DNA of 47,985 nucleotides from Zoogloeaceae bacterium (GTDB lineage: Bacteria; Pseudomonadota; Gammaproteobacteria; Burkholderiales; Rhodocyclaceae): the NCBI GenBank assembly GCA_016791025.1, contig JAEUNX010000082.1:97487-145471 (forward strand). The letters are read 5' to 3'. Below are positions 28,850 through 36,658 of the stretch, in pieces. Every line of letters starts with the position of its first letter. Positions within the stretch are counted from its first letter, which is position 1. The translations under genes and the position numbers were made by a program. A model generated the notes under the pieces. The model did not search any database, was not told the origin of the DNA, and was given only the letters and a program-made list of their open reading frames with translations.

Positions 28850-28884
28850 CCTGCCCCACCCGCGGCCGCCGTCGGCGGGGCAGG
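28850..28884 (+). other. Stable GC-rich stem-loop between prkA and yeaH
   Basis: CCTGCCCC (28850-28857) pairs with GGGGCAGG (28877-28884); the loop can pair further (CCGC with GCGG). No U-tract follows. It may stabilise the prkA part of the mRNA or set different levels of prkA and yeaH. Confidence 0.55.
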
Positions 28885-28910
28885 CCTGCGCATGGCCTGA
28901 AAGGAAAACC

Positions 28911-30179
28911 ATGGTCAGGATCATCGACCGACGCTTCGACAGCAAGAAGAAGAGCGCCGTCAATCGACAGCGCTTCATGCGCCGTTTCAAACAGCAGATC
29001 CGGCGGGCCGTCACCGATGCCATCCAGAATCGCTCGATCCGCGATCTGGATAACGGCGAGCAAATCTCAATTCCCGGCAAAGATCTGTCGGAGCCCCAGT
29101 TTCAGCATGGCCGCGGCGGAGAATGGGAGAACGTGTTCTCCGGAAATGACCAATTCGCCAGTGGCGATCAAATCAATCGGCCCATGGGAGGCGAGGGCGG
29201 CGGAACCGGAAAAGGAAGTGCAAGCAAGGACGGGCAAGGGGAGGACAACTTTGTTTTCCACCTCTCCCGCGAAGAGTTTCTGGATGTCTTCTTTGATGAC
29301 CTAGAACTACCCAATCTGATCCGCACCCAGCTTGCGCGGATTACCGAATACAAATCGAGGCGGGCGGGATTTACCTCTAGTGGTGTTCCGGCCAACATCA
29401 ACATCATTCGCTCGATGCGGGGAGCTTTGGGTCGACGGCTAGCCCTGGCCTCCCCCTACAACGCCAGATTGCGGGAGTTGCATGCAGATCTAGAACGGGC
29501 CAAGGAAGAACATGGACCGGAGAGTGATGAAGTGAAGGAAATCCGCGCGGAAATCCACCGTCTACGGGTCAAGATCGAAGGGATCCCCTTCCTGGACAGC
29601 TTTGACCTTCGCTACAACAATCGCGTGAAGATCCCGTTACCGGTGACTCAGGCGGTTATGTTCTGCGTCATGGATGTCTCGGGTTCCATGGATGAGGAAA
29701 AGAAGTCAGTCGCCAAGCGGTTTTTCATGTTGCTCTACCTCTTCCTGACGAGGACCTACGAGCACATCGAAGTCGTGTTTATCCGCCATCACACCATCGC
29801 GAAAGAAGTCGACGAAGAGGAGTTTTTCCATTCCCGCGAATCCGGCGGCACAGTGGTTTCAAGCGCGCTTCATTTGCTCCGCGACGTGATCAGGGAGCGT
29901 TACGCCAGTGGTCAGTGGAATGTTTATGCGGCCCAGGCCTCGGATGGCGATAATTGGGACAATGACTCCCCCATTTGCCGCGATATCCTCGCCAACGAAG
30001 TCCTGCCTTATTGCCAGTATCTCGCCTACGTAGAAATCACACCCGGCGAACCACAGAATTTGTGGCGGGAGTATGAAAAGCTGATTGGCTCGCATGCTAA
30101 TTTTGCGATGCAGCGAATCGAACAGCCGAGTGATATTTATCCGGTATTCCGAGAACTTTTCAAAAAGAATCTCGTATGA
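28911..30179 (+). CDS. yeaH: YeaH/YhbH family protein (DUF444)
   Basis: A 422-residue DUF444 protein with a von Willebrand A-like domain. It begins MVRIIDRRFDSKKKSAVNRQRFMRR. A glycine-rich linker is present near residues 90-110. A MIDAS-like metal motif is visible as CVMDVSGSMDEEKK near residue 253, and the C-terminal half holds EVVFIRHHTIAKEVDEEEFF and ESGGTVVSSAL. It partners PrkA in many bacteria; its precise action is not known. AAAGGAAAAC precedes the ATG. Its stop overlaps the ycgB start (ATGA). Confidence 0.94.
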   Translation: MVRIIDRRFDSKKKSAVNRQRFMRRFKQQIRRAVTDAIQNRSIRDLDNGEQISIPGKDLSEPQFQHGRGGEWENVFSGNDQFASGDQINRPMGGEGGGTGKGSASKDGQGEDNFVFHLSREEFLDVFFDDLELPNLIRTQLARITEYKSRRAGFTSSGVPANINIIRSMRGALGRRLALASPYNARLRELHADLERAKEEHGPESDEVKEIRAEIHRLRVKIEGIPFLDSFDLRYNNRVKIPLPVTQAVMFCVMDVSGSMDEEKKSVAKRFFMLLYLFLTRTYEHIEVVFIRHHTIAKEVDEEEFFHSRESGGTVVSSALHLLRDVIRERYASGQWNVYAAQASDGDNWDNDSPICRDILANEVLPYCQYLAYVEITPGEPQNLWREYEKLIGSHANFAMQRIEQPSDIYPVFRELFKKNLV

Positions 30180-31714
30180 AGCGAGCGACCAAACCAAAGA
30201 TGCTTCCCTCCCCCTCCGAATGGTCGTTCGATGCCATCGAGCACTATCACCGAGAAATTGCGCGGGTCGCAGGAGAGTTCGGACTGGACACCTATCCGAC
30301 CCAGATCGAAATCATCACGGCCGAGCAAATGATGGATGCCTACGCGTCGGTCGGAATGCCGGTAAATTATCATCATTGGTCCTTCGGAAAGCATTTCCTG
30401 GCCACGGAGAGGGGATACCGCCGGGGACAGATGGGGCTGGCCTACGAAATCGTCATCAATTCGAATCCCTGCATCGCCTACCTCATGGAGGAGAACACCC
30501 TGACGATGCAGGCGCTGGTGATAGCCCACGCCGCTTATGGCCACAATAGCTTCTTCAAAGGTAATTACCTTTTCCGGACCTGGACCAACGCCGACGCCAT
30601 TATCGATTACCTGCTTTTTGCCCGAAACTACATTGCGGAATGTGAGGAGCGCCACGGTGAAGAGGAGGTCGAAATGCTCCTTGACTCCTGCCATGCCCTC
30701 ATGAATGTCGGGGTGGATCGTTACAAGCGCCCACCCAAACTATCCTTGGCCAAGGAGCAATTACGTCAGAGGGAACGGGAGGAATATCTCCAAAGTCAGG
30801 TCAATGAACTCTGGCGTACCCTGCCCCTCCAGGACGTCCGGGCTGGACGAGATAACGAGATTCGCTTCCCCACCGAACCCGAAGAGAATCTCCTGTATTT
30901 CATTGAAAAGCATGCCCCCCTCCTCGAACCCTGGCATCGCGAGGTTGTGCGCATCGTTCGCAAGATTGGCCAGTATTTTTTCCCTCAACGCCAAACGCAG
31001 GTCATGAATGAAGGGTGGGCAACGTTCTGGCATTACACGTTGTTGAATCAGCTATTCGACGAGGGCTTACTCAGCGATGCGTTCATGCTGGAGTTTCTCC
31101 AGTCCCACACCAACGTGGTTTATCAGCCAAGTTATAACCAACCCTGGTACAACGGGCTCAACCCCTATGCGCTCGGGTTCGCCATGTGGCAGGACATCAA
31201 ACGAATTTGTGAGAACCCCACGGATGAGGACCGCACATGGTTTCCGGAGTTTGCCGGGACACCTTGGCTTGAAACATTTGATTTTGCCATGCGGAACTTC
31301 AAGGACGAAAGCTTCATCGCCCAATACCTATCGCCTAAAGTCATTCGTGACTTCCGCCTATTTGCCGTGCTCGATGATGATCGGGACGCCAAGCTTCGTG
31401 TCTCGGCCATCCACGATGATTCTGGGTACCGGCAAGTGCGGGAAAAGTTATCCGACCATTACAACCTTGGTAGTCGGGAGCCTTACATCCAGGTTTGGAA
31501 CGTCGATTTACGCGGGGATCGTTCACTGACCCTTAGGCATCAACAATATCGGCGTCGCCCGTTAGGGGATTCCGCTGATAAGGTCATGCACCATTTGGCC
31601 AGATTGTGGGGATTCACCGTTCGCCTCGAATCCGTTGACGATGAGGGGAAGGTCGAATTGGTCCAGGAGAATCGTCTGGAAAAACGAACGCTTGGTGGCG
31701 ACGCTCGATATTAG
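30176..31714 (+). CDS. ycgB: SpoVR family protein (YcgB)
   Basis: A 512-residue SpoVR-like protein. Named from a Bacillus spore-cortex gene, it is widespread in non-sporulating proteobacteria, where its role is unknown. Typical blocks are MPVNYHHWSFGKHFL, VIAHAAYGHNSFFKGNYLF, PQRQTQVMNEGWATFWHY and NPYALGFAMWQDIKRI. The many conserved His/Glu residues suggest a metal site. It is translationally coupled to yeaH by a 4-base overlap, and the three-gene operon ends at a clear terminator. Confidence 0.95.
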   Translation: MKRATKPKMLPSPSEWSFDAIEHYHREIARVAGEFGLDTYPTQIEIITAEQMMDAYASVGMPVNYHHWSFGKHFLATERGYRRGQMGLAYEIVINSNPCIAYLMEENTLTMQALVIAHAAYGHNSFFKGNYLFRTWTNADAIIDYLLFARNYIAECEERHGEEEVEMLLDSCHALMNVGVDRYKRPPKLSLAKEQLRQREREEYLQSQVNELWRTLPLQDVRAGRDNEIRFPTEPEENLLYFIEKHAPLLEPWHREVVRIVRKIGQYFFPQRQTQVMNEGWATFWHYTLLNQLFDEGLLSDAFMLEFLQSHTNVVYQPSYNQPWYNGLNPYALGFAMWQDIKRICENPTDEDRTWFPEFAGTPWLETFDFAMRNFKDESFIAQYLSPKVIRDFRLFAVLDDDRDAKLRVSAIHDDSGYRQVREKLSDHYNLGSREPYIQVWNVDLRGDRSLTLRHQQYRRRPLGDSADKVMHHLARLWGFTVRLESVDDEGKVELVQENRLEKRTLGGDARY

Positions 31715-31732
31715 GCGACAGTGGAAATCAAA

Positions 31733-31769
31733 AATAAATAAGGCCACCCGTGGGTGGCTTTATTTATTT
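31733..31769. terminator. Bidirectional terminator between ycgB and the tRNA cluster
   Basis: AAATAAATAAGGCCACCC pairs with TGGGTGGCTTTATTTATT. The AT-rich outer stem gives U-runs on both strands. It serves ycgB from the left and the tRNA transcript from the right, and its right edge abuts the encoded CCA of tRNA-His. Confidence 0.85.
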
Positions 31770-31845
31770 GGGGCGACATACCGGATTCGAACCGGTGACC
31801 GATGGAATCACAATCCATAGCTCTACCAACTGAGCTAATGCCGCC
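31769..31845 (-). tRNA. tRNA-His (anticodon GTG)
   Basis: A 77-base cloverleaf including the extra 5' G(-1) typical of tRNA-His, paired with discriminator C73, and an encoded CCA. The acceptor GCGGCAT pairs with ATGTCGC (one G-U). The anticodon arm is ATGGATTGTGATTCCAT. It is last in the tRNA-Pro, tRNA-Arg, tRNA-His transcript. Confidence 0.96.
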
Positions 31846-31884
31846 GCTAACCTACCATGCCAGAAGTCCCCGGCATCATATTCT

Positions 31885-31961
31885 TGGCCTGCCCGACAGG
31901 AATCGAACCTGTAACCCCCGGCTTAGAAGGCCGGTGCTCTATCCAGTTGAGCTACGGGCAG
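31885..31961 (-). tRNA. tRNA-Arg (anticodon TCT)
   Basis: A 77-base cloverleaf with encoded CCA. The acceptor CTGCCCG pairs with CGGGCAG, the anticodon arm is CCGGCCTTCTAAGCCGG, and the T-arm is ACAGGTTCGATTCCTGT. It reads AGA codons. It lies 34 bases after tRNA-Pro and 39 before tRNA-His. Confidence 0.96.
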
Positions 31962-31995
31962 ATTCAGACGGGCCGCGCGTTTTCGGGGGTGCGCT

Positions 31996-32072
31996 TGGTC
32001 GGGGTGGAGGGATTCGAACCCCCGACATCTTGCTCCCAAAGCAAGCGCGCTACCGGACTGCGCTACACCCCG
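31996..32072 (-). tRNA. tRNA-Pro (anticodon TGG)
   Basis: A 77-base cloverleaf with encoded CCA. The acceptor CGGGGTG pairs with CACCCCG, and C1-G72 is typical of tRNA-Pro. The anticodon arm is CTTGCTTTGGGAGCAAG. It is the first gene of the cluster, just downstream of a strong promoter. Confidence 0.97.
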
Positions 32073-32082
32073 AGAAGGCGGC

Positions 32083-32111
32083 ACTATACACATCACCTCG
32101 ATTTCCGTCAA
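32083..32111 (-). promoter_or_regulatory. Sigma-70 promoter of the tRNA-Pro-Arg-His cluster
   Basis: On the minus strand TTGACG (32106-32111) and TATAGT (32083-32088) are 17 bases apart. The next bases GCCGCC resemble a stringent discriminator, as expected for a stable RNA promoter. The tRNA-Pro 5' end is 10 bases further on. Confidence 0.85.
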
Positions 32112-32144
32112 ACCAAGTCGCTGCACGACGATCGCGGCGAATGC

Positions 32145-32174
32145 TTGCCCGAGGACTCCGTTTTCTGATATTTA
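32145..32174 (+). promoter_or_regulatory. Possible dksA promoter
   Basis: TTGCCC (32145-32150) and TATTTA (32169-32174) lie 18 bases apart and about 22 bases before the first dksA start. The match to sigma-70 consensus is moderate. Confidence 0.3.
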
Positions 32175-32195
32175 ATCGCTTCTTTCAAATAATCC

Positions 32196-32636
32196 ATGGG
32201 CTCCGTAGTCATGGCAGACGACATCCTTCAAAAACAGTTTCCGCCCTATGTGATCGCCGAGGGCGAGGAATACATGAGTGAGAAACAATTGACTCACTTC
32301 CGGGGGATTCTGGAATCGATCAAGCAGGAACTCAGCCAGGATATCGACCGAACTGTCCACACGATGCAAGATGAGGCGACGGTATTTGCAGATCCGAATG
32401 ACCGCGCCAGCCAGGAATCAGACATCGCCCTGGAACTTCGTAATCGGGACCGTGAACGCAAACTGATCAAAAAGATCGACGAAGCCATTGGACGAATCAA
32501 TGACGGAGAATATGGCTACTGCGATTCCTGCGGCGTTGAAATTGGGCTCAAGCGACTGGAAGCCCGTCCAACGGCCACCTTGTGCATCGACTGCAAAACT
32601 CTTGAAGAAATGCGAGAGCGCCAACTGGCAAAATAA
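32196..32636 (+). CDS. dksA: RNA polymerase-binding transcription factor DksA
   Basis: A 146-residue DksA protein, which enters the secondary channel of RNA polymerase and acts with ppGpp to reprogram transcription, including repression of stable RNA promoters. The coiled-coil tip keeps the essential acidic residues (FADPNDRASQESD). The zinc finger is CDSCG ... CIDC near the C-terminus, with RRLEARPTA-like GLKRLEARPTATLC. Two starts are possible: ATG at 32196 or ATG at 32211; neither has a strong ribosome site. It is divergent from the tRNA promoter, itself a likely DksA target. Confidence 0.96.
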   Translation: MGSVVMADDILQKQFPPYVIAEGEEYMSEKQLTHFRGILESIKQELSQDIDRTVHTMQDEATVFADPNDRASQESDIALELRNRDRERKLIKKIDEAIGRINDGEYGYCDSCGVEIGLKRLEARPTATLCIDCKTLEEMRERQLAK

Positions 32637-32666
32637 ACTCGCCTCACAAATGATCAGCTGTAACAC

Positions 32667-32696
32667 AAAAAAAGGACGCTCTCGCGTCCTTTTTTT
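32667..32696. terminator. Bidirectional terminator between dksA and pnp
   Basis: AAAAAAAGGACGC pairs with GCGTCCTTTTTTT across a TCTC loop, with U-tracts on both strands. It lies between convergent dksA and pnp. Confidence 0.92.
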
Positions 32697-32711
32697 ATTT
32701 GCCATTTGGCA

Positions 32712-34823
32712 TCATGCGGATTTTTGGTCCAAGAGCGCCTTCATGCTAAGTCGGACTTTGCCTTTTTCGTCCACTTCAAGCACTTTGACGCGAACAACCT
32801 GACCTTCTTTAACGTAGTCACTGACATTGTTTACCCGCTCATTCGCAATCTGCGAAACATGCAGCAACCCGTCGCGGCCCGGCAACAGATTGATAATGGC
32901 GCCAAAATCCAGGATCCGGACCACTGGACCCTCGTAGATGCGCCCCACCTCGACCTCAGCGGTGATCTGTTCGATACGCTCTTTTGCTGCTTGGGCACCT
33001 TCGGCGCTCACCGAGGAAATGGTGATGCTGCCATCGTCTTCAATTTCGATGACGGTCCCGGTCTCTTCCTGTAGTCCCCGAATTACGGCACCGCCCTTAC
33101 CGATCACATCGCGAATCTTCTCCGGATTGATCTTCATGGTAAGCATCCGCGGGGCAAATTCGGACACCTCGCCCCTGTGCTCACCCAAGGAGGTCTGCAT
33201 AAGATTGAGGATGTGCAGCCGCCCCTCACGGGCCTGGGAGAGCGCAATATTCATGACGGCTGGACTGATACTGTCGATCTTCAGATCCATCTGCAACGCA
33301 GTGACGCCATTGACCGTTCCGGCCACCTTGAAATCCATATCGCCCAAGTGGTCTTCATCCCCCAGGATGTCGGTCAGGACGGCAAAACGACCCCCCTCCT
33401 TGATCAAGCCCATGGCGATGCCAGCCACGTGGGCCTTCAGAGGCACGCCCGCATCCATCATCGCTAGAGAACCGCCGCAAACCGACGCCATTGAACTCGA
33501 CCCGTTCGACTCGGTGATCTCGGAGACGACCCGGATGGTGTAGGAGAAATCCGCAGGCGATGGCAGTACGCCAGCCAATGCCCGCTTGGCAAGCCGCCCG
33601 TGCCCAATCTCCCGCCGCTTCGGCGAACCCACCCGTCCAGTCTCGCCGGTGGCGAAGGGAGGCATGTTGTAATGGAGCAAGAAACGCTCGCGGTATTCTC
33701 CGGCGAGTGCGTCAATGATCTGTTCGTCGCGGCCCGTTCCAAGTGTCGAAACGACCAGGGCCTGAGTCTCCCCGCGAGTGAACAAGGCTGAGCCATGGGT
33801 GCGCGGCAGGACTCCTACCCGTATGTCGATGGGGCGAACCGTGCGGGTATCCCGTCCATCGATGCGCGGCTCGCCATTGAGGATCCGGCCACGCACGATC
33901 TGCGCCTCGAGATCAAAGAAGATGTTCTTGACCGTATTGACGTCAAGCTCACCCCGCTCTGCAGATAACGCCTCAAGAACGTGCTTGCGAATCTGAGAGA
34001 GACGCTCACTACGGGTCTGCTTGGCCGTGACACGGAAGGCCCCTTCCATTTCCGCCTGGGCCAAATCCCTCACGCGCGAAATCAGCGACTCATCACGGGC
34101 TGTGGCAGCCCATTCCCACTCGGGCTTGCCCGCATCCTCTACTAGGCTATTGATCGCCTGGATCGCCAGTTGCATCTGCTCATGCCCGAAAACCACACCA
34201 CCGAGCATGACGTCCTCTGCTAACTCAAGAGCTTCGGACTCAACCATCATGACGCCCGCCTCGGTGCCGGCCACCACCAAGTTCAACTGGCTGGCGGCTA
34301 ACTGGGACTGGGTCGGGTTCAGAATATATTGGCCGGCATCGTAGCCCACCCGACACGCAGCGATGGGCCCATTGAACGGCACTCCGGAGATAGCCAGAGC
34401 GGCGGAAGCTCCAATCATCGCCGGAATATCCGGATCCACCTCGGGATTCAGCGATAGGACCTGCACCACCACCTGGACTTCGTTGTAGAACCCCTCAGGA
34501 AATAGTGGACGGATCGGCCGATCGATCAAGCGGGAAGTGAGGGTCTCCTTTTCAGAAGGACGCCCCTCGCGCTTGAAGAACCCACCTGGAATCCGGCCGG
34601 ATGCGTAGAATTTCTCGATGTAATCGACGGTCAGCGGGAAAAAATCCTGCCCAGGCTTGGCCTCCTTGGCAGCCACTACGGTCGCTAGAACCACCGTGTC
34701 GTCCATATTGACGAGAACGGCGCCATGGGCCTGGCGGGCGATCTCACCCGTCTCCAGGGTGACAGTGTGGGCGCCATATTGGAATGATTTTTTGATCGAG
34801 CTAGGCAAGGGAAGTCCTTTCAT
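32712..34823 (-). CDS. pnp: Polyribonucleotide nucleotidyltransferase (PNPase)
   Basis: A phosphorolytic 3'-5' exoribonuclease of about 703 residues, core of the RNA degradosome. It has two RNase PH-like domains (starting [20 protein letters not shown] and, later, [22 protein letters not shown]), a KH domain ([23 protein letters not shown]) and a C-terminal S1 domain ([36 protein letters not shown]). The ATG at 34823 has GGTGGG upstream; a TTG at 34829 in frame is the alternative. It follows rpsO, as in E. coli, with hairpins between that may mediate processing and autoregulation. Confidence 0.97.
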   Translation of the reverse strand: MKGLPLPSSIKKSFQYGAHTVTLETGEIARQAHGAVLVNMDDTVVLATVVAAKEAKPGQDFFPLTVDYIEKFYASGRIPGGFFKREGRPSEKETLTSRLIDRPIRPLFPEGFYNEVQVVVQVLSLNPEVDPDIPAMIGASAALAISGVPFNGPIAACRVGYDAGQYILNPTQSQLAASQLNLVVAGTEAGVMMVESEALELAEDVMLGGVVFGHEQMQLAIQAINSLVEDAGKPEWEWAATARDESLISRVRDLAQAEMEGAFRVTAKQTRSERLSQIRKHVLEALSAERGELDVNTVKNIFFDLEAQIVRGRILNGEPRIDGRDTRTVRPIDIRVGVLPRTHGSALFTRGETQALVVSTLGTGRDEQIIDALAGEYRERFLLHYNMPPFATGETGRVGSPKRREIGHGRLAKRALAGVLPSPADFSYTIRVVSEITESNGSSSMASVCGGSLAMMDAGVPLKAHVAGIAMGLIKEGGRFAVLTDILGDEDHLGDMDFKVAGTVNGVTALQMDLKIDSISPAVMNIALSQAREGRLHILNLMQTSLGEHRGEVSEFAPRMLTMKINPEKIRDVIGKGGAVIRGLQEETGTVIEIEDDGSITISSVSAEGAQAAKERIEQITAEVEVGRIYEGPVVRILDFGAIINLLPGRDGLLHVSQIANERVNNVSDYVKEGQVVRVKVLEVDEKGKVRLSMKALLDQKSA

Positions 34824-34895
34824 GAGCAACCCACCGCCACTATGCGGGCGGCAGGCGATATGCGTAATACGGGTATCGGCAACAAAAATGATGAA

Positions 34896-34928
34896 GGCCG
34901 GTGCAACCTTTCCAGGTCCGCACCGGCC
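34896..34928 (-). terminator. rpsO-pnp intergenic hairpin
   Basis: GGCCGGTGC (34896-34904) pairs exactly with GCACCGGCC (34920-34928). On the minus strand it is followed by TTCATCATTTTTG, giving a partial U-tract. It resembles the E. coli rpsO terminator, which allows some read-through into pnp. A second short stem, CCGCC/GGCGG, lies nearer the pnp start at about 34840-34852. Confidence 0.7.
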
Positions 34929-34980
34929 TGCTCACATCAGCGGACCGAGGAAGGTGGAAGTGTCAGGCCGACCAGGCCCG

Positions 34981-35250
34981 TCACTTGCGCAGGCCGAGCC
35001 GTTCGATCAGCGTGCGATAGCTGTCCGCATTCCGGTCCTTGAGGTAATCCAGCAATTTGCGACGCTTGCTAACCATTTTCAGGAGACCGCGGCGGGAATG
35101 GTGATCCTTGCCATGGGTCTTGAAATGGCCGGTCAAACCATTGATACGGGCGGTGAGCAGGGCCACCTGCACTTCCGGGGATCCGGTGTCGCCTTGCGCG
35201 CGCTGGTAATCGGCCAGAATCTGGGCCTTGCTTGCGGAATCAAGAGCCAT
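34981..35250 (-). CDS. rpsO: 30S ribosomal protein S15
   Basis: An 89-residue S15 protein that binds 16S rRNA early in 30S assembly. It begins [42 protein letters not shown] and has the conserved [23 protein letters not shown]. It lies 54 bases after truB, with its own promoter overlapping the truB end. In many bacteria S15 represses its own mRNA; no pseudoknot was verified here. Confidence 0.98.
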   Translation of the reverse strand: MALDSASKAQILADYQRAQGDTGSPEVQVALLTARINGLTGHFKTHGKDHHSRRGLLKMVSKRRKLLDYLKDRNADSYRTLIERLGLRK

Positions 35251-35285
35251 TGTTCTCTTACTCTATTTTGTGTCGTTAAACGGAA

Positions 35286-35315
35286 ATTATAACCATAAAA
35301 TCAACTACGCCTCAA
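35286..35315 (-). promoter_or_regulatory. Promoter of rpsO inside the truB end
   Basis: On the minus strand TTGAGG (35310-35315) and a perfect TATAAT (35286-35291) are 18 bases apart. The minus-35 lies within the last codons of truB. It would give an rpsO leader of about 28 bases. Confidence 0.6.
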
Positions 35316-36246
35316 GACGGCCTTTGTTTCCACCTTGCCGGGTTGAGACAAGACGAATCGGCGCCAGGGCTCCATCCAGCCCAGTTCGTCCAATTCCGAG
35401 AAATGCGTCGCCGTCATAGAGTCGCCAGTGCGCGTCAGCGGGCACAATCCCATCCCATTCTGACGGCAGGATCGTTTGGCCGAACCGAATCCGGGCAGAA
35501 ATTGCCGTCGATAGCCGTAGGATCGGCATGTGTTCGACAAAGGCATCTACCGGCTGCAGACGGCCCATCGCTTCCTCCGCCGGCTGGTTCACCAGGACAT
35601 CCAGCGCCACCGCTGATGCCAGCCGGAAGGGTCCCGTTGCCTCCCGCGTCAACGCAGCGAGGTAAGCGCCACACCCGAGATCCTGCCCGACCTCTTCCGC
35701 AAGAACCCGGATGTAGGTACCCTTACTGCAACGCACACGGACCTGGACGCGCCCTTCCGGCGAGCAGGAAAGCAGGTCCATCTGATGAATGGTTACCGCC
35801 CGAGGCGCTTTTACGACGTCTTCGCCGGCTCGAGCATATTCATAGAGCGGCCGCCCTTGGTGCTTGAGGGCCGAATATCGAGGAGGGGTCTGCATCTGTG
35901 GACCGAGCCGCCGCAGACAGGCCATTGCCACGTCGTCTGGCGTTGGGTGATGCTCGAATCGCGCCAGGATTTGCCCTTCGGCATCTCCTGTGTCCGTGAC
36001 CGCCCCCAACTGGATTTCGGCAAGGTACGTCTTGTCTGCATCGAGCAAAAACTGGCTGAACTTGGTCGCCTCGCCAAGGGCGATTGGCAGCAACCCCTGT
36101 GCCATGGGATCCAGCGTACCGGTGTGGCCAGCCTTCGCGGCGCCGTACGCGCGCCGTACGCGCTGCAAGGCGGCATTGGAGCTAATGCCGCGCGGCTTGT
36201 CGAGTAGCAGGACGCCGTCGATGGCCAGTCCCTTACGGCGCCCCAC
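35305..36246 (-). CDS. truB: tRNA pseudouridine(55) synthase TruB
   Basis: A 313-residue enzyme that makes pseudouridine-55 in the T-loop of tRNAs. The catalytic aspartate is in GHTGTLDPMAQGLLPIALGEATKF near residue 44. RVRCSKGTYIRVLAEEVGQDLG is the second family signature. The N-terminus GVLLLDKPRGISSN is standard. The start is GTG at 36246, 11 bases after rbfA. A C-terminal extension corresponds to the PUA-like region. Confidence 0.97.
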   Translation of the reverse strand: MGRRKGLAIDGVLLLDKPRGISSNAALQRVRRAYGAAKAGHTGTLDPMAQGLLPIALGEATKFSQFLLDADKTYLAEIQLGAVTDTGDAEGQILARFEHHPTPDDVAMACLRRLGPQMQTPPRYSALKHQGRPLYEYARAGEDVVKAPRAVTIHQMDLLSCSPEGRVQVRVRCSKGTYIRVLAEEVGQDLGCGAYLAALTREATGPFRLASAVALDVLVNQPAEEAMGRLQPVDAFVEHMPILRLSTAISARIRFGQTILPSEWDGIVPADAHWRLYDGDAFLGIGRTGLDGALAPIRLVSTRQGGNKGRLEA

Positions 36247-36257
36247 CGCGAAAAACC

Positions 36258-36650
36258 TCAGGACGGATCCGGATCCACCCCGGTGTCGGGGGCCCCGCCG
36301 CGATGACCAACGGCTTCATCGATCAGCGCGGCAAGCCGACTGCCTTCGACCAGGGACTTGTCGTAATGGAAGTGCAGCTCAGGCAAAGTATGAATCCGGA
36401 TACGCTTACCCAACTCGCGCCGCAGAAATCCGCTCGCACGCCGCAGTCCCGCCAGGATCTCTGGCAGGTCCTGATCTCCGGTCATTGACGAAAAAAAGAC
36501 CTTCGCGTGGGAGAAATCCGCGCTGAGCTCCACATCGGTGAGAGAAATGAAACCCACCCGGGGATCCTTCACCTCCAGGCGGATCAGCTCCGCCAGTTCC
36601 CGGCGGATCTGCTCGGCCACACGTTGAGCACGGGAAAACTCCTTGGCCAT
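36258..36650 (-). CDS. rbfA: 30S ribosome-binding factor RbfA
   Basis: A 130-residue KH-like protein that helps mature the 16S rRNA 5' end. It begins MAKEFSRAQRVAEQIRRELAELI and contains DPRVGFISLTDVELSADFSHAKVFFS and PELHFHYDKSLVEGSRLAALID. It lies 8 bases after infB and 11 before truB within the translation operon. Confidence 0.97.
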   Translation of the reverse strand: MAKEFSRAQRVAEQIRRELAELIRLEVKDPRVGFISLTDVELSADFSHAKVFFSSMTGDQDLPEILAGLRRASGFLRRELGKRIRIHTLPELHFHYDKSLVEGSRLAALIDEAVGHRGGAPDTGVDPDPS

Positions 36651-36658
36651 GATTGTCC

